Shown piece by piece: positions 45,251 through 54,269 of a DNA stretch of 64,000 nucleotides. Within the stretch, counting starts at the first letter, position 1. Every line of letters starts with the position of its first letter. A program made the translations under genes and the position numbers. The stretch spans positions 124,001 to 188,000 of the forward strand of contig NZ_JACTVA010000002.1 in NCBI RefSeq assembly GCF_014490485.1, read 5' to 3'. Origin of the DNA: Teichococcus aerophilus (GTDB lineage Bacteria; Pseudomonadota; Alphaproteobacteria; Acetobacterales; Acetobacteraceae). The notes under the pieces are model-generated. The model had not been told where the DNA came from. It worked only from the letters and a program-made list of their open reading frames with translations, and did not search any database.

Positions 45251-46549
45251 TCAGTCAGCCGGGGCGAGCAGCTTGTCCGCGATGCCCGCCAGGAGATCGA
45301 CGCCCTGCCGGAGCGACGCCTCGTCGAAATCGAAATCCGCGGCATGGTGGATGCCGGCCAGGTCGCTGCCCAGCATAAAGTAGGTGGCGCTGCCGCCACG
45401 GTCCTGCACGCGCTTGATCAGGTAGGTCGCGTCGTCGCCACCCCCGATCGGCCAACTCGGTACGACCTGGGCGATGCCCTCGACGCCGGCGGCGATGTCG
45501 GCCACCGTCGCGGCGGCGGCCTCGCTGGGGGTGAAGCCGATGGTGCCGCCCATGTCCTCCATCGTGACGGAGACGCCCTGCATGGCGGCAGCGCCTTCCA
45601 GCACCTCGCGGGCGCGGCGGCGCATGAAGGCCAGGGCTTCCTCGGTGCTGCCGCGCACTTCCAGCATCAGGTGGCAGCGGTCGGCCACCACGTTGCGCCC
45701 GCTGCCGGCGCGCATGACGCCAACATTCACGAAGGTGACGGCTTCCGCATAGCGGGTGATGCCGTGCAAGCCCAGGGCGGCGGCCGCGCCGGCCAGCAAG
45801 GCGTTACGACCTTCCTGCGGCCCCATGGCCGCGTGGGCGCCCTGGCCGGTGAAGGTCGCGTCGATCTTGCTGGAATAGAGGAAGTCGGTGGCCACCGGCG
45901 CGATCTGCCCGCTGGGTAGCAGGCAGCCCAGATGGCCGACGAACAGGTGGTCCACATCGTCCAGGACGCCGGCAGCGACCATCGGCTGGGCACCGCGCCC
46001 GCCTTCCTCGGCCGGCTGGAAGATCAGCTTGATGCGGCCGCGCCAGCGCGTGGCCGGCTGCGCCAGCCGCGCGGCCAGGGCCAGGCCGATGGCGGTGTGG
46101 CCATCATGCCCACAGGCATGCATGACGCCCGGGTGAGTGGAGCGGTAGCCGCCCTGGTTCGGCCGGTGCGCCTCCGCCTCGGTCTCGGCCACCGGCAGCG
46201 CGTCCATGTCGAAACGGAAGGCGACGGTAGGGCCTTCGCCCCGGCTCAGCTCCGCCACCACCGCGGTCTGGCCGCCGGGCATCCGGGCGATCCACTCCGC
46301 GGGCGCGCCTTCGGCAAGGGCCTGGGCCTGGGCGGCATGTACGGCCTCGGCGTCCGGCGGGTTCAGCATGGTGGAAGCGTCCATCACCTCCGGCCCCGCC
46401 TTCACCTGCCAACCCAGCGCGGACAGCAGCCCGGCAGCCTTGGCGGCGGTGCGGTACTCCAGGAAGGCCAGTTCCGGGTGGCGGTGCAGGTCCCGGCGGA
46501 TCTGCACGACGCCGCCGTCATTGGCCCCGATCAGTGCTTCGAAATCCAT
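45251..46549 (-). CDS. M20-family amidohydrolase (hippurate hydrolase-like)
   Basis: 432 residues. RRDLHRHPELAFLEYRTA opens the protein, FRFDMDALPV follows, and GVMHACGHDGHTAIGLALAARL supplies the Cys/His/His metal site of the M20D aminoacylase/hippuricase branch. FQPAEEGGRGAQPMVAAGVLDDV contains the catalytic Glu pair. The N-terminal half carries an insertion at about 70-95 relative to short hippurate hydrolases. It is first in the leftward ABC operon, so it probably cleaves the imported amide in the cytoplasm. The start MDFEAL was chosen; the longer frame is in the divergent promoter region. Confidence 0.88.
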   Translation of the reverse strand: MDFEALIGANDGGVVQIRRDLHRHPELAFLEYRTAAKAAGLLSALGWQVKAGPEVMDASTMLNPPDAEAVHAAQAQALAEGAPAEWIARMPGGQTAVVAELSRGEGPTVAFRFDMDALPVAETEAEAHRPNQGGYRSTHPGVMHACGHDGHTAIGLALAARLAQPATRWRGRIKLIFQPAEEGGRGAQPMVAAGVLDDVDHLFVGHLGCLLPSGQIAPVATDFLYSSKIDATFTGQGAHAAMGPQEGRNALLAGAAAALGLHGITRYAEAVTFVNVGVMRAGSGRNVVADRCHLMLEVRGSTEEALAFMRRRAREVLEGAAAMQGVSVTMEDMGGTIGFTPSEAAAATVADIAAGVEGIAQVVPSWPIGGGDDATYLIKRVQDRGGSATYFMLGSDLAGIHHAADFDFDEASLRQGVDLLAGIADKLLAPAD

Positions 46550-46848
46550 GGTCCCAGCCCTTCCCGCGTCCCGCCGCCCGTGCCTGTGATGTCCCGCCTG
46601 CGCCGGGCCGGGGGCGGCACGACTCTGCATCTCAGGGCCTTCGGTGAAGCGAGGGGCATGCCACCGGCGGCCCTGGGAAGGAAGTAGGGTTTCGGGCGGT
46701 AACCCAGCCAATTTCGGCATGGCTGCCTAGATCTTCAGCACATTTGGGATGATTGAGGCCATTCCGCCGGAACCGGGCGGCAAGGGGCTGGCCACCTTCC
46801 ACGCTCCGGTGGCTTTCGTTCCCCCGGCAAAGGCGATAACCGACCGCC
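46550..46848. promoter_or_regulatory. Divergent promoter region, amide ABC versus sugar operons
   Basis: 299 bp separate the start of the leftward amidohydrolase operon from the start of the rightward sugar-kinase operon. No gene is supported here. It must carry both promoters. I see no clear operator. Confidence 0.5.
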
Positions 46849-48357
46849 ATGAGCGTGATCCTGGCTTTCGATTTCGGCGGAACCAATACCCGCGCGGCGC
46901 TTCTGGACCAGACGGGCCAGGTCATCACCGAGCACGCAGCCCCCCAGGACATCCCCGGCGGCCCGGCCGTGACCGAGGTGGACCCGGCCCATTGGTGGCG
47001 CCTGTTCTGCCAGTCCGTGGAAGCCCTGGCCGAGGACCACGCGTTCGAGGCGGTGCGGGGCATCGCCCTGACCGGCATGACCCGGACCCAGGTTTTCCTG
47101 GATGTCGCCGGCGCGGTGATCCGGCCCGCCATGACATTCCGCGACAGCCGCGCGGTGGAAGAAGCCGCGAAGCTCGCATCCCTTGCACCGGAAGGCTGGG
47201 CGGAGCGCGGCCAGTTGAACGCCTTCCACCCGGCGGCGCGGCTGGCCTGGCTGGCGACGCACGAGCCACAGCACATGGCGCGGCTCCATACCGTCCTCGA
47301 CCCCAAGGACTACCTGAATTTTCGGCTGACCGGCCGCGCGGCGACGGATGCCATTTCCGCCGCCCGGCTGCTTGCCGTGATGGAGGGGCCGGAGGCAGTG
47401 CGCATCGCCATGGGCTTGCCGGCCACCGCCACCATCGCGCCGGCCCTGGCGCCGACGGCAGTGCTGGGGCCGGTGCTGGCCGATCTGCCAGGGGCATTGT
47501 CCCGGCTCGCTGGCTGCCCCGTCTTCGTCATGACGCACGATACCTGGGCCGCGGTCGCCGGGCTGGGCGCGTTGCAACCGGGCCTGGCCTACAACATCTC
47601 CGGCACCACGGAGGTGACGGGGGTCATCGGGACCGAGCCGGTCGAGGCACCCGGCCTGCCGTTGGTCGCCGGCCTGCCATTGGTCGACTGGGGCCCGGGC
47701 CTGCAACAGATTGGCGGGCCCAGCCAGTCTGGCGCGGATAGCGTGGCCTGGTTCCTGGGCCTGCTGGCCGCTGGCGACACGCGCCAGGCTGGCGAGAAGC
47801 TGGAGCAATTGCTCCAGTCGCCGCGCGACGAGGCGCCCGCCTTGTTCCTGCCCTTCCTGCACGGCGAGCGTGTGCCGTACTGGAACCCGCATCTGCGGGC
47901 GGCTTGGCTGGGGTTGAACCGCCGCCACGGCCCGGCCGACCTGGCCTGGGCCGTGCTGGAAGGCGTGGCCTTTCTGAACCGCACCGTGCTGGCGCGGGCG
48001 GAAACCGCTCTGGGCGCCCCGGTGCGGGAAATCCGCTGCGGCGGCGGCGGTGCCGCGTCCGCCGCTTGGTGCCAGATCAAGGCGGATGTCACCGGGCGGC
48101 CCGTTGTTGTCGGCCGGGCGGCGCAACCTGGGCTGCTGGGCTGCGCGGCGGTGGCCTGGACCGGGCTGGGGGCGTTCCCCGACCTGGGACAGGCGCAGCA
48201 GGCGCTGTTCCACCCCGCGCGGCGGCATGAGCCGAATCCGGCTCGGCACGCCGCCTATGCGCCGCTGCACCAGGCCTGGACCCAGGCCGTGGCCACGCTG
48301 CAAGAGCAGGCCGAAGCCGTCGCCAGCCTGCGCGCACCCCCGGCGCTGGCGCAGTGA
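46849..48357 (+). CDS. FGGY-family carbohydrate kinase
   Basis: 502 residues. The N-terminal actin-like domain begins VILAFDFGGTNTRAALLD (phosphate-1 motif); GIALTGMTRTQVFLD and DPKDYLNFRLTGRAATDAISAARLL follow. The C-terminal domain has VMTHDTWAAVAGLGALQPG with the phosphate-2-like segment, and GGGGAASAAWCQIKADVTGRPVVV at the adenosine-binding end. It should phosphorylate the sugar or polyol imported by the downstream ABC system; xylulokinase-like enzymes are nearest by pattern, but the substrate is not identifiable. Confidence 0.87.
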   Translation: MSVILAFDFGGTNTRAALLDQTGQVITEHAAPQDIPGGPAVTEVDPAHWWRLFCQSVEALAEDHAFEAVRGIALTGMTRTQVFLDVAGAVIRPAMTFRDSRAVEEAAKLASLAPEGWAERGQLNAFHPAARLAWLATHEPQHMARLHTVLDPKDYLNFRLTGRAATDAISAARLLAVMEGPEAVRIAMGLPATATIAPALAPTAVLGPVLADLPGALSRLAGCPVFVMTHDTWAAVAGLGALQPGLAYNISGTTEVTGVIGTEPVEAPGLPLVAGLPLVDWGPGLQQIGGPSQSGADSVAWFLGLLAAGDTRQAGEKLEQLLQSPRDEAPALFLPFLHGERVPYWNPHLRAAWLGLNRRHGPADLAWAVLEGVAFLNRTVLARAETALGAPVREIRCGGGGAASAAWCQIKADVTGRPVVVGRAAQPGLLGCAAVAWTGLGAFPDLGQAQQALFHPARRHEPNPARHAAYAPLHQAWTQAVATLQEQAEAVASLRAPPALAQ

Positions 48358-48378
48358 CGTGTGAAAGCGGCCGCGCCC

Positions 48379-48398
48379 GTCTGGCGCACGGGCCAGAC
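48379..48398 (+). terminator. Small hairpin between kinase and permease genes
   Basis: A 7-bp stem (GTCTGGC / GCCAGAC, 6-nt loop) lies 22 bp after the kinase stop. There is no T-run; it may attenuate or process the transcript. Confidence 0.35.
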
Positions 48399-48493
48399 TG
48401 CGTTACTGTGCTGCCACGATTGACGAGGGGTCGGCGGGTGAGCGGCAATGCGATGCGTGGATGTGTGATGGCCCTGGTTGGGCAGGGCTGAGC

Positions 48494-49459
48494 ATGTCCG
48501 GCGTGTTGGCTCGCTTCGGTACGGCATTCGCCGGGCTGCTGGTCCTGCTGTTCTTCGCCGCGTTCGCGGAGAACTTCGCCAGCCTGGGCAACCTGGCCAT
48601 CGTGCTGAAGGAGACCGCCTTCCTCGCCATCCTGGCCATCGGCTTCGCCCTGGCGCTGACGACGGCGGAGCTGGATCTCTCCATCGCTGATGTCGCCAGC
48701 CTGGCAGCGGTGGCCACCGGCGCGCTGATCCAGGGCGGCGCCGCGCCGGCGGTGGCCGTGTTGGTCGGGCTCGGCGTCGGGTTGGGGGCGGGAGTGCTGA
48801 ACGGGCTGACCGTGACGGTGCTGAAAGTGCCGTCGTTGATCGCCACCCTCGGCATGGCGGCGATGGCCAAGGGCCTTGGCTTCATGATCACGCAGGGCGT
48901 GGCCTTCGTCGGCCGCTGGCCGCGCGAGTTCACCGGGCTGGGGCGGGGCAGCCTGCTCGGCGTCTCCAACCTCATCTGGTGGATGGCGGGTATCGGCTTC
49001 CTGGCCTGGCTGCTGCTGAAATGGACGCGCACCGGCCTGCACATGGTGGCGACGGGCGAGGCCGATGAGGCCGCGCGGCTGGCCGGCATCCGCACCGGTC
49101 GGATGAAGCGGCTGGGTCTGGCGCTCGCCGGGCTGCTGGCAGGCGTCACGGCGGTGCTGCTGGCCGCCAGCCTTTCCTCCGCCACGCCGAACATGGCGGC
49201 GGATCATTTCCTCTACGCCATCGCCGCCGTGCTGCTCGGCATGACGATGATCGAGCCGGGGCGGCCGAACATCCCCGGCACCCTGCTGGCCGCGTTTATG
49301 CTCAAGGCGCTGGGCAATGGCCTGGTGCTGCTGGGCGCACCGTACTACGCGCAGGATATCGCGCTGGGCGCGATCATCATCGGCTCCGTCGCGCTCTCCG
49401 CCACGGTCATGCGGCGCGCTGCCTTCACCAAGAAGCTCAACTTCCGCACCGCCGGCTGA
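48494..49459 (+). CDS. Ribose-type sugar ABC permease
   Basis: 321 residues with about eight to ten spans. The signature AILAIGFALALTTAELDLSIADVASLAAVATG is the RbsC/XylH pattern (usually GIDLSVG-like; here AELDLSIAD). GVLNGLTVTVLKVPSLIATLGMAAMAKGL and the C-terminal GNGLVLLGAPYYAQDIALGAIIIGSVAL complete the match. The start MSGVLARFG is preferred over an earlier in-frame codon that lacks the hydrophobic pattern. It forms the membrane channel of the sugar importer. Confidence 0.9.
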   Translation: MSGVLARFGTAFAGLLVLLFFAAFAENFASLGNLAIVLKETAFLAILAIGFALALTTAELDLSIADVASLAAVATGALIQGGAAPAVAVLVGLGVGLGAGVLNGLTVTVLKVPSLIATLGMAAMAKGLGFMITQGVAFVGRWPREFTGLGRGSLLGVSNLIWWMAGIGFLAWLLLKWTRTGLHMVATGEADEAARLAGIRTGRMKRLGLALAGLLAGVTAVLLAASLSSATPNMAADHFLYAIAAVLLGMTMIEPGRPNIPGTLLAAFMLKALGNGLVLLGAPYYAQDIALGAIIIGSVALSATVMRRAAFTKKLNFRTAG

Positions 49460-49495
49460 CGCCGCCGCCTGCGCCATACCCGGGAGACACGAACG

Positions 49496-50449
49496 ATGCT
49501 GAGACGGGATTTGCTGGGCGCCGCGGGCGCCGCCCTGACGCTGGCCGCGCTGCCCGCGGCGGCGCAGACGCCGTTCGAGCTTGCGGTGATCGGCTTCCAG
49601 ATGTCTTCCGAGACACATGCGCGCGCCGCCAACGCGGCGGCCGCCGCGGCGAAGGAGAGGGGCTGGAACGCCACCCTGCTGAACTCCGAAGGTTCGCTGC
49701 CGAAGCACGCCGAGCAGTTCGCCGCGCTGATCCAGCGCAAGCCGGGCGCCATCGTCGTCTGCATGGGCAAGCCGACCGAGGCGGATGCGCAGTTCGAGGC
49801 CGCGGCGAAGGCCGGCATCCCCGTCATCACCATCATGTCCGGCTCAAGCCCGCATGCGCTGTTCGACATCGCGGTGAATGAGTACCAGGTGGGCGCGCAG
49901 GCGGCGCTGTGGCTGCTGGGGCGGATGAACTACCGTGGCGGCCTGCTGACCACGCGGTTCGAGGGCAACACCGCCACGCGCATCCGCGGCAAGGTGCTGG
50001 ATGCCGTGCTGTCCGAGAACCAGGCCGTCACCGTCGTCGGCAGCCACGCCATGGCGCGGACGGCCAGCTGGCAGGATGACGTGCGTGCCGGCATGCAGGC
50101 GCTGCTGCTGCGCAATCGCGGGCGGTTCCAGGGGGTCTGGGCATCGTTCGACGGGCAGGCCTACGTGATCGATGACCTGCTGCAGGCGCAGGACTTCAAG
50201 AAGGGTCAGGTTCCCATCATCTCCGTCGATGGCGGCAAGGAAACCTACCGGCGCATCGCCGACCCGGATTCCACGCTGATGGCGACGGTGGCCGTGCCGT
50301 TCGAGGAGATGGGCCGCCGCGCCGCCGCCGCCGTCGAGGCCATCGTGCAGCGCAAGCAGCCTCGCGACAGCATTACCACTGGCCCCTATTTGCTGCTGGA
50401 TGCCGAGCTAGTGGACCAGGGCAATGTGCAGCGCTTCCTGACGCCATGA
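49496..50449 (+). CDS. Ribose-type periplasmic sugar-binding protein
   Basis: 317 residues. The N-terminus MLRRDLLGAAGAALTLAALPAAAQ has a Tat-like RRDLL and a hydrophobic core. The mature part is the periplasmic-binding/LacI fold: FELAVIGFQMSSETHARAANAAAAAAKERGW, then LIQRKPGAIVVC, KAGIPVITIMSG and a GVWASFDGQAYVIDDLL hinge. The stop overlaps the ATPase ATG by four bases. It probably binds the sugar later phosphorylated by the FGGY kinase. Confidence 0.89.
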   Translation: MLRRDLLGAAGAALTLAALPAAAQTPFELAVIGFQMSSETHARAANAAAAAAKERGWNATLLNSEGSLPKHAEQFAALIQRKPGAIVVCMGKPTEADAQFEAAAKAGIPVITIMSGSSPHALFDIAVNEYQVGAQAALWLLGRMNYRGGLLTTRFEGNTATRIRGKVLDAVLSENQAVTVVGSHAMARTASWQDDVRAGMQALLLRNRGRFQGVWASFDGQAYVIDDLLQAQDFKKGQVPIISVDGGKETYRRIADPDSTLMATVAVPFEEMGRRAAAAVEAIVQRKQPRDSITTGPYLLLDAELVDQGNVQRFLTP

Positions 50450-51213
50450 CCACGAAGCTGCTGTCGCTGCGGGGCATCCGCAAGGCCTACGGAGCCGTCG
50501 AAGCCGTGCGGGGTGTCGATCTCGACATCCAGGCCGGGGAGGTGCTGGCGCTCTGTGGCGACAACGGTGCGGGCAAGTCCAGCCTGGTGAAGATCATCGC
50601 GGGTGCGCAGCCGCCCAGCGGCGGCACCATGCAATGGCGGGGCAGGGAGGTCGCCTTCCACTCGCCGCAGGATGCGCTGCGGGAAGGCATCGCCACAATC
50701 TATCAGGACCTGGCGCTGGCACCGCGCCTCTCCATCGCGCAGAACGTGTTCCTGGGCAGCGAGCTGACGCGCGGCCCGCTGGGACTGCCCTTTCCGCAGT
50801 TGCTGGACAAGCGGCGCATGGTGGCGGAGGCGCGTGGCTACCTGCAGCGGCTGAACCTGCCGCAGGCGGATATGGGCGCGGCGGTGGAGCGGCTGTCCGG
50901 CGGCCAGCGGCAGGCGGTGGCCATCGCCCGCGCTCTGCGCTGGCAGGCCGAGCTGATCATCATGGACGAGCCGACGGCCGCGCTGGGCGTGCGGGAGACG
51001 GCGCAGGTTCTGTCCTTGATCCGTACCCTGCACGAGGAGGGGCGGACGGTGCTGCTGATCAGCCACAACATGGCCGATGTCTGCGCCGTCGCCACCCGGG
51101 TCGCGATCATGAAGGCAGGCAGCAAGGCAATCGACCGGCCCGTCGCCGGGCTGGACCCGGACCGGCTGGCCCATATGGTGATGACGGGCCAGGACATGCC
51201 GGCGGCGGCGTGA
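50446..51213 (+). CDS. Sugar ABC ATPase, single-domain
   Basis: 255 residues. Walker A GDNGAGKSSLVKIIAG (about residue 38), a Q-loop in TIYQDLALAPRLSIAQNVFLG, signature LSGGQRQAVAIARAL and Walker B LIIMDEPTAALG are intact. RbsA/XylG relatives usually carry two ATPase domains in about 500 residues; this is one domain, as in the FrcA subgroup, which would need to act as a homodimer. It ends the operon, followed by a strong bidirectional hairpin. Confidence 0.9.
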   Translation: MTTKLLSLRGIRKAYGAVEAVRGVDLDIQAGEVLALCGDNGAGKSSLVKIIAGAQPPSGGTMQWRGREVAFHSPQDALREGIATIYQDLALAPRLSIAQNVFLGSELTRGPLGLPFPQLLDKRRMVAEARGYLQRLNLPQADMGAAVERLSGGQRQAVAIARALRWQAELIIMDEPTAALGVRETAQVLSLIRTLHEEGRTVLLISHNMADVCAVATRVAIMKAGSKAIDRPVAGLDPDRLAHMVMTGQDMPAAA

Positions 51214-51226
51214 AGCAATGAGCCCG

Positions 51227-51260
51227 CCGCAGCATGATGCGGTGACGCATCATGCTGCGG
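51227..51260. terminator. Perfect 15-bp hairpin between convergent genes
   Basis: CCGCAGCATGATGCG and its exact complement are separated by GTGA. It sits 13 bp after the sugar ATPase stop and 12 bp before the leftward dehydrogenase stop, so it can end both transcripts. No T-run is present on either side. Confidence 0.75.
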
Positions 51261-51272
51261 TTGGTCTGGACC

Positions 51273-52250
51273 TCAGGCGGCCGGGCTTCGGCTCGCCAGG
51301 ATCGCCTCGACAATGCGCTGGACGTCCAGCGCTTCCCGCAGGGTGGCAAGGCTGCTGGGCTCACCACGGGCCAGGGCCGCCAGCTTGTCCATCTGCCCGC
51401 GCAGTGTCAGCGGGCGCATCTTCTCATTCGGCAGGGCGTCGGCGGCGGTGTGCCAGCCGCCATCCGCGCCCAGTTGCTCGGCCAGCGACCAGTTGCGCAG
51501 GCGGATGGCGCCGCTCGCGGCGGTCAGGGTCCAGGCGTGGTCTTCCTCCTCGGCGATGCGGCCGACGCTGCCGCGCAGAGCGAGGGGAAGGCCACCAGTC
51601 CTCAGCTCGGCCGAGATGGCGGTCTCGGCCATGTCGCCGCCCGGGTAGGTGACGTCGGCCGAAAGAAGCTGCAGCGGGCCGAGCTGCCGGCGCGCCAGGA
51701 ACAGGAAGTGGGAGACGACCTCCCGCGTGAAGCCGCCCTCGGCCCGGCGGGACAGCCAGGTGGCGGCATCGCTCTGCCAGCCGCGCGGCCAGCGGGCGAA
51801 ATGGGTGCCGATCTCCAGCCGCTGCGGCGCGCCGATCTGCTCGCGCCAGGTATTCAGCTGGGCCACGGCGGGCGAGGATGCCATGGGGAAGTTGACGGCC
51901 GCGCGGGCACCCATGGCCTCGGCTTCCGCCACGAAGGCCTCGGCCTCGGCCAGGTCGGTGGCCAGGGGCTTCTCGAGGAACACGGCCTTGCCCGCCAGCA
52001 GGGCGGCACGGGCCAGCGGCACATGCGCGGCCGGCGGGGCGGCGATGTACAACACGTCGCAGGCCGCGATCACGTCCGCCGCGCTGCCGGACATGCGGAG
52101 CGCAGAGTCCACCGCCGCCAGCCGCGCAGCGGCGTCGGGCGAGGGGTCCCAGACCGCGGCGAGCCTGAAATCAGGGTGGGGCAGCGCCTGGGTGAGCAGC
52201 CTTTCCCCCATGATGCCAAATCCAACGATGCCGAGCGCGAGGGCCGTCAT
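51273..52250 (-). CDS. Gfo/Idh/MocA-family oxidoreductase
   Basis: 325 residues. The N-terminal Rossmann fold reads LALGIVGFGIMGERLL (Gly-rich dinucleotide loop), with VLYIAAPPAAHVPLARAALLAGKAVFLEKPLATDL containing the EKP motif that supplies the catalytic-site lysine. The C-terminal alpha/beta domain is typical but has no sugar-specific signature I can read. It likely uses NAD(P) to oxidise or reduce a sugar or polyol. It converges on the sugar ABC operon, so a shared substrate is possible. The ATG at 52250 was chosen over an earlier in-frame ATG. Confidence 0.86.
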   Translation of the reverse strand: MTALALGIVGFGIMGERLLTQALPHPDFRLAAVWDPSPDAAARLAAVDSALRMSGSAADVIAACDVLYIAAPPAAHVPLARAALLAGKAVFLEKPLATDLAEAEAFVAEAEAMGARAAVNFPMASSPAVAQLNTWREQIGAPQRLEIGTHFARWPRGWQSDAATWLSRRAEGGFTREVVSHFLFLARRQLGPLQLLSADVTYPGGDMAETAISAELRTGGLPLALRGSVGRIAEEEDHAWTLTAASGAIRLRNWSLAEQLGADGGWHTAADALPNEKMRPLTLRGQMDKLAALARGEPSSLATLREALDVQRIVEAILASRSPAA

Positions 52251-52334
52251 GGAAATCCTGTCCTGTCGATCAGCCGGCAATAAAGCATGCCGGTCGCCAC
52301 AGGGCTGCCCCCCCCGGGGGTCGCGTTATCGCGG

Positions 52335-52871
52335 TCAGCGGATCTGCCGCTTCTCCAGCTTCCGGGCCAGGGTGCGGCGGTGCATGCCCAGGCGGCGCGC
52401 GGCTTCCGAGATGTTGAAGCCGGTCTCGGCCAGGGTCTGGTGGATCCGCTCCCACTCCAGCGTCTTGATGGAGGTCGCCTGGTGCGTCAGCGGCGTCTCG
52501 ACATCGCCGGCCGCCTTGCTGAAGGCGGCTTCGATGTCATCGGTGTTGGATGGCTTGGCCAAGTAGTGGCAGGCGCCCAGCTTGATGGCCTCGACCGCCG
52601 TGGCGATGCTGGCGAAGCCGGTCAGCACGACGATCAGCATCTCCGGATCGTGCGCGTGGAGGGCCTGCACGCAGGTCAGGCCAGACGCGCCGCCCCCCAG
52701 CTTGAGGTCCACCACAGCGAATTGCGGCGAGCGGGTCTTGAGGATCTCGTGTGTCTCCTCAAGGCTGGCGGCCGCCAGGACGACGTAGCCACGCCGCTCG
52801 AACGAGCGGTGCAGCGTCTTGGAGAATGCGGCATCGTCCTCGACGATCAGCAGCAGGCGCTCAGCTGACAT
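52335..52871 (-). CDS. regA: Redox response regulator, RegA/ActR/PrrA family
   Basis: 178 residues. The receiver domain holds VEDD at the acidic pocket, D55 in FAVVDLKLGG as the phosphorylation site, and the conserved T and K in VVLTGFAS and YLAKPSN. After a short linker, the Fis-type helix-turn-helix (EWERIHQTLAETGFNISEAARRLGMHRRTLARKLEKR) closes the protein, the hallmark of RegA. Its ATG overlaps the kinase stop by 11 bases. It should control respiratory and redox genes, plausibly including the cyo operon it belongs to. Confidence 0.92.
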   Translation of the reverse strand: MSAERLLLIVEDDAAFSKTLHRSFERRGYVVLAAASLEETHEILKTRSPQFAVVDLKLGGGASGLTCVQALHAHDPEMLIVVLTGFASIATAVEAIKLGACHYLAKPSNTDDIEAAFSKAAGDVETPLTHQATSIKTLEWERIHQTLAETGFNISEAARRLGMHRRTLARKLEKRQIR

Positions 52872-54177
52872 GGGTGGAGGCCTTCTGGATGAGGAGGGCG
52901 GAAAGCGGCAGGCGCAGCGTGACGGTCGCGCCGCCATCCGGCCGGTTGCGGGCGGTGACGCCGCCGCCCAGCTTGCGCAGCACGTTGACCACCAGGAACA
53001 GCCCCAGCCCGCCCCCTTGCTTGCCCTTGCTGGATTGGTAGGGCTTGCCGAGTTGCGCCAGCATGTCCGGCACGAAGCCGGGGCCGTCGTCGCTGACCGT
53101 CAGGACCAAATCCTCCGCATCGCGCACGGCGGTCATGCGGATATGGCTGGGGGAGGCTTCGTAGGCATTGTCCAGCACGTTGGCGATGACCTGCTTCAGT
53201 GCCGGGTCGGCCACGATGGAGACATCCTCGCCGAAGCTGCTGTCATAGGTCAGGCGGGCTGCGGGGCGGCTGAGGCGCCAGTGGCCGATGAGGTCTTCCA
53301 TGAAGGCGTAGAGGGTGGTGACGGCGGGTGCCTCGCCGCGCGCCTCGCCCGCCGAGAGCAGGATGCCGGTCAGGATGGCCTTGCAGCGGCGGATGGCAGC
53401 CTGCATGTCCTCCACATCCTGGGCGACGTCAGGGATGGCCTGCAAGGCCGGGACGCGCTGCCAGTCGCCCAGGATGACCGAGACCGTCGAGAGCGGGGTG
53501 CCCAGCTCATGCGCCGCGCCGGAGGCCAACAGGCCCATGCGGACGATGTGGTCTTCCTCCGCCGCCTGCTGGCGCATGGCGGCCAGATTGGCATCCTGCG
53601 CGCGCAGATTGCCGCTGATGCGCGTAACGAACACCACCAGCAGCGCCGCCACCAGCACGAAGCAGACGACGATGCCCTGCAGGTGCAGCCGGAACAGGTC
53701 GCCGCTCAGATGGTCCGGCAGTTCCAGCGGCTGGTAAGTGAGGGTCAGTCCAAGGCAGCAGGCGCTGGTGATGGCGGCCATGCCCCAGGCCCAGCGGACC
53801 TCCAGCAGGATGGCTGCGAGCGTCACCTGCAACAGGTATAGCGAGATGAAGGGATTGGTGGCGCCGCCGCTGAGATAGAGCTGGGCCGTCAGCGCGGCGA
53901 CATCGAAGGCCAGGGCCACGAACAGCCCCGCATTGCCGACGGAGCCCCGGAACCGCAGGCGAAGCAGGCTGAGGATGTTCAGCAGCACCAGCGTGGCCAG
54001 CACCAGCGCCATCAATTGCAGCGGCAGCCGGATGCCGAAACCGAACTCCACCACCCCGATCGTCACCACCTGACCGATTACCGCGATCCAGCGCAGCTGG
54101 ATCAGCTGCAGCATGTTCTGGCTGCCGGCGGCATCGCCGGAGGGTGCCATCGGCACGCTGGTGGCTTGGGACGGCAT
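52861..54177 (-). CDS. regB: Redox sensor histidine kinase, RegB/ActS/PrrB family
   Basis: 438 residues with six hydrophobic spans in the first half. The quinone-site motif GGATNPF occurs at residues 104-110. The H-box GAAHELGTPL has phospho-acceptor H223, and the redox-active cysteine position of RegB is filled by C265 (in AIRRCKAIL). N, G1 and G2 boxes (VLDNAYEASP, DDGPGF, GGGLGLFLVVN) complete the kinase. The ATG at 54177 has GGAGG about 10 bp upstream. Known RegB responds to quinone redox state, fitting its place beside a quinol oxidase. Start and C265 numbering agree with the R. capsulatus protein pattern. Confidence 0.93.
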   Translation of the reverse strand: MPSQATSVPMAPSGDAAGSQNMLQLIQLRWIAVIGQVVTIGVVEFGFGIRLPLQLMALVLATLVLLNILSLLRLRFRGSVGNAGLFVALAFDVAALTAQLYLSGGATNPFISLYLLQVTLAAILLEVRWAWGMAAITSACCLGLTLTYQPLELPDHLSGDLFRLHLQGIVVCFVLVAALLVVFVTRISGNLRAQDANLAAMRQQAAEEDHIVRMGLLASGAAHELGTPLSTVSVILGDWQRVPALQAIPDVAQDVEDMQAAIRRCKAILTGILLSAGEARGEAPAVTTLYAFMEDLIGHWRLSRPAARLTYDSSFGEDVSIVADPALKQVIANVLDNAYEASPSHIRMTAVRDAEDLVLTVSDDGPGFVPDMLAQLGKPYQSSKGKQGGGLGLFLVVNVLRKLGGGVTARNRPDGGATVTLRLPLSALLIQKASTHVS

Positions 54178-54269
54178 TCCGGATCCTCCAATCAGCGGCC
54201 CGGCGCGCTGCACCCGGGATCTTGGTAGCCCGGCGTCCATCATTCAGGGCAAGCGGTCCCGGCTCACCT

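Noticed and set aside
46735-49708. 522- and 539-codon frames on the - strand
   Set aside because: They lie opposite the FGGY kinase and sugar permease, which carry clear family motifs; the antisense products are His/Gln/Arg-rich.
52274-52293. CCGGCA / TGCCGG inverted repeat near the dehydrogenase start
   Set aside because: Only six base pairs in a GC-rich background; too weak to call an operator or terminator.
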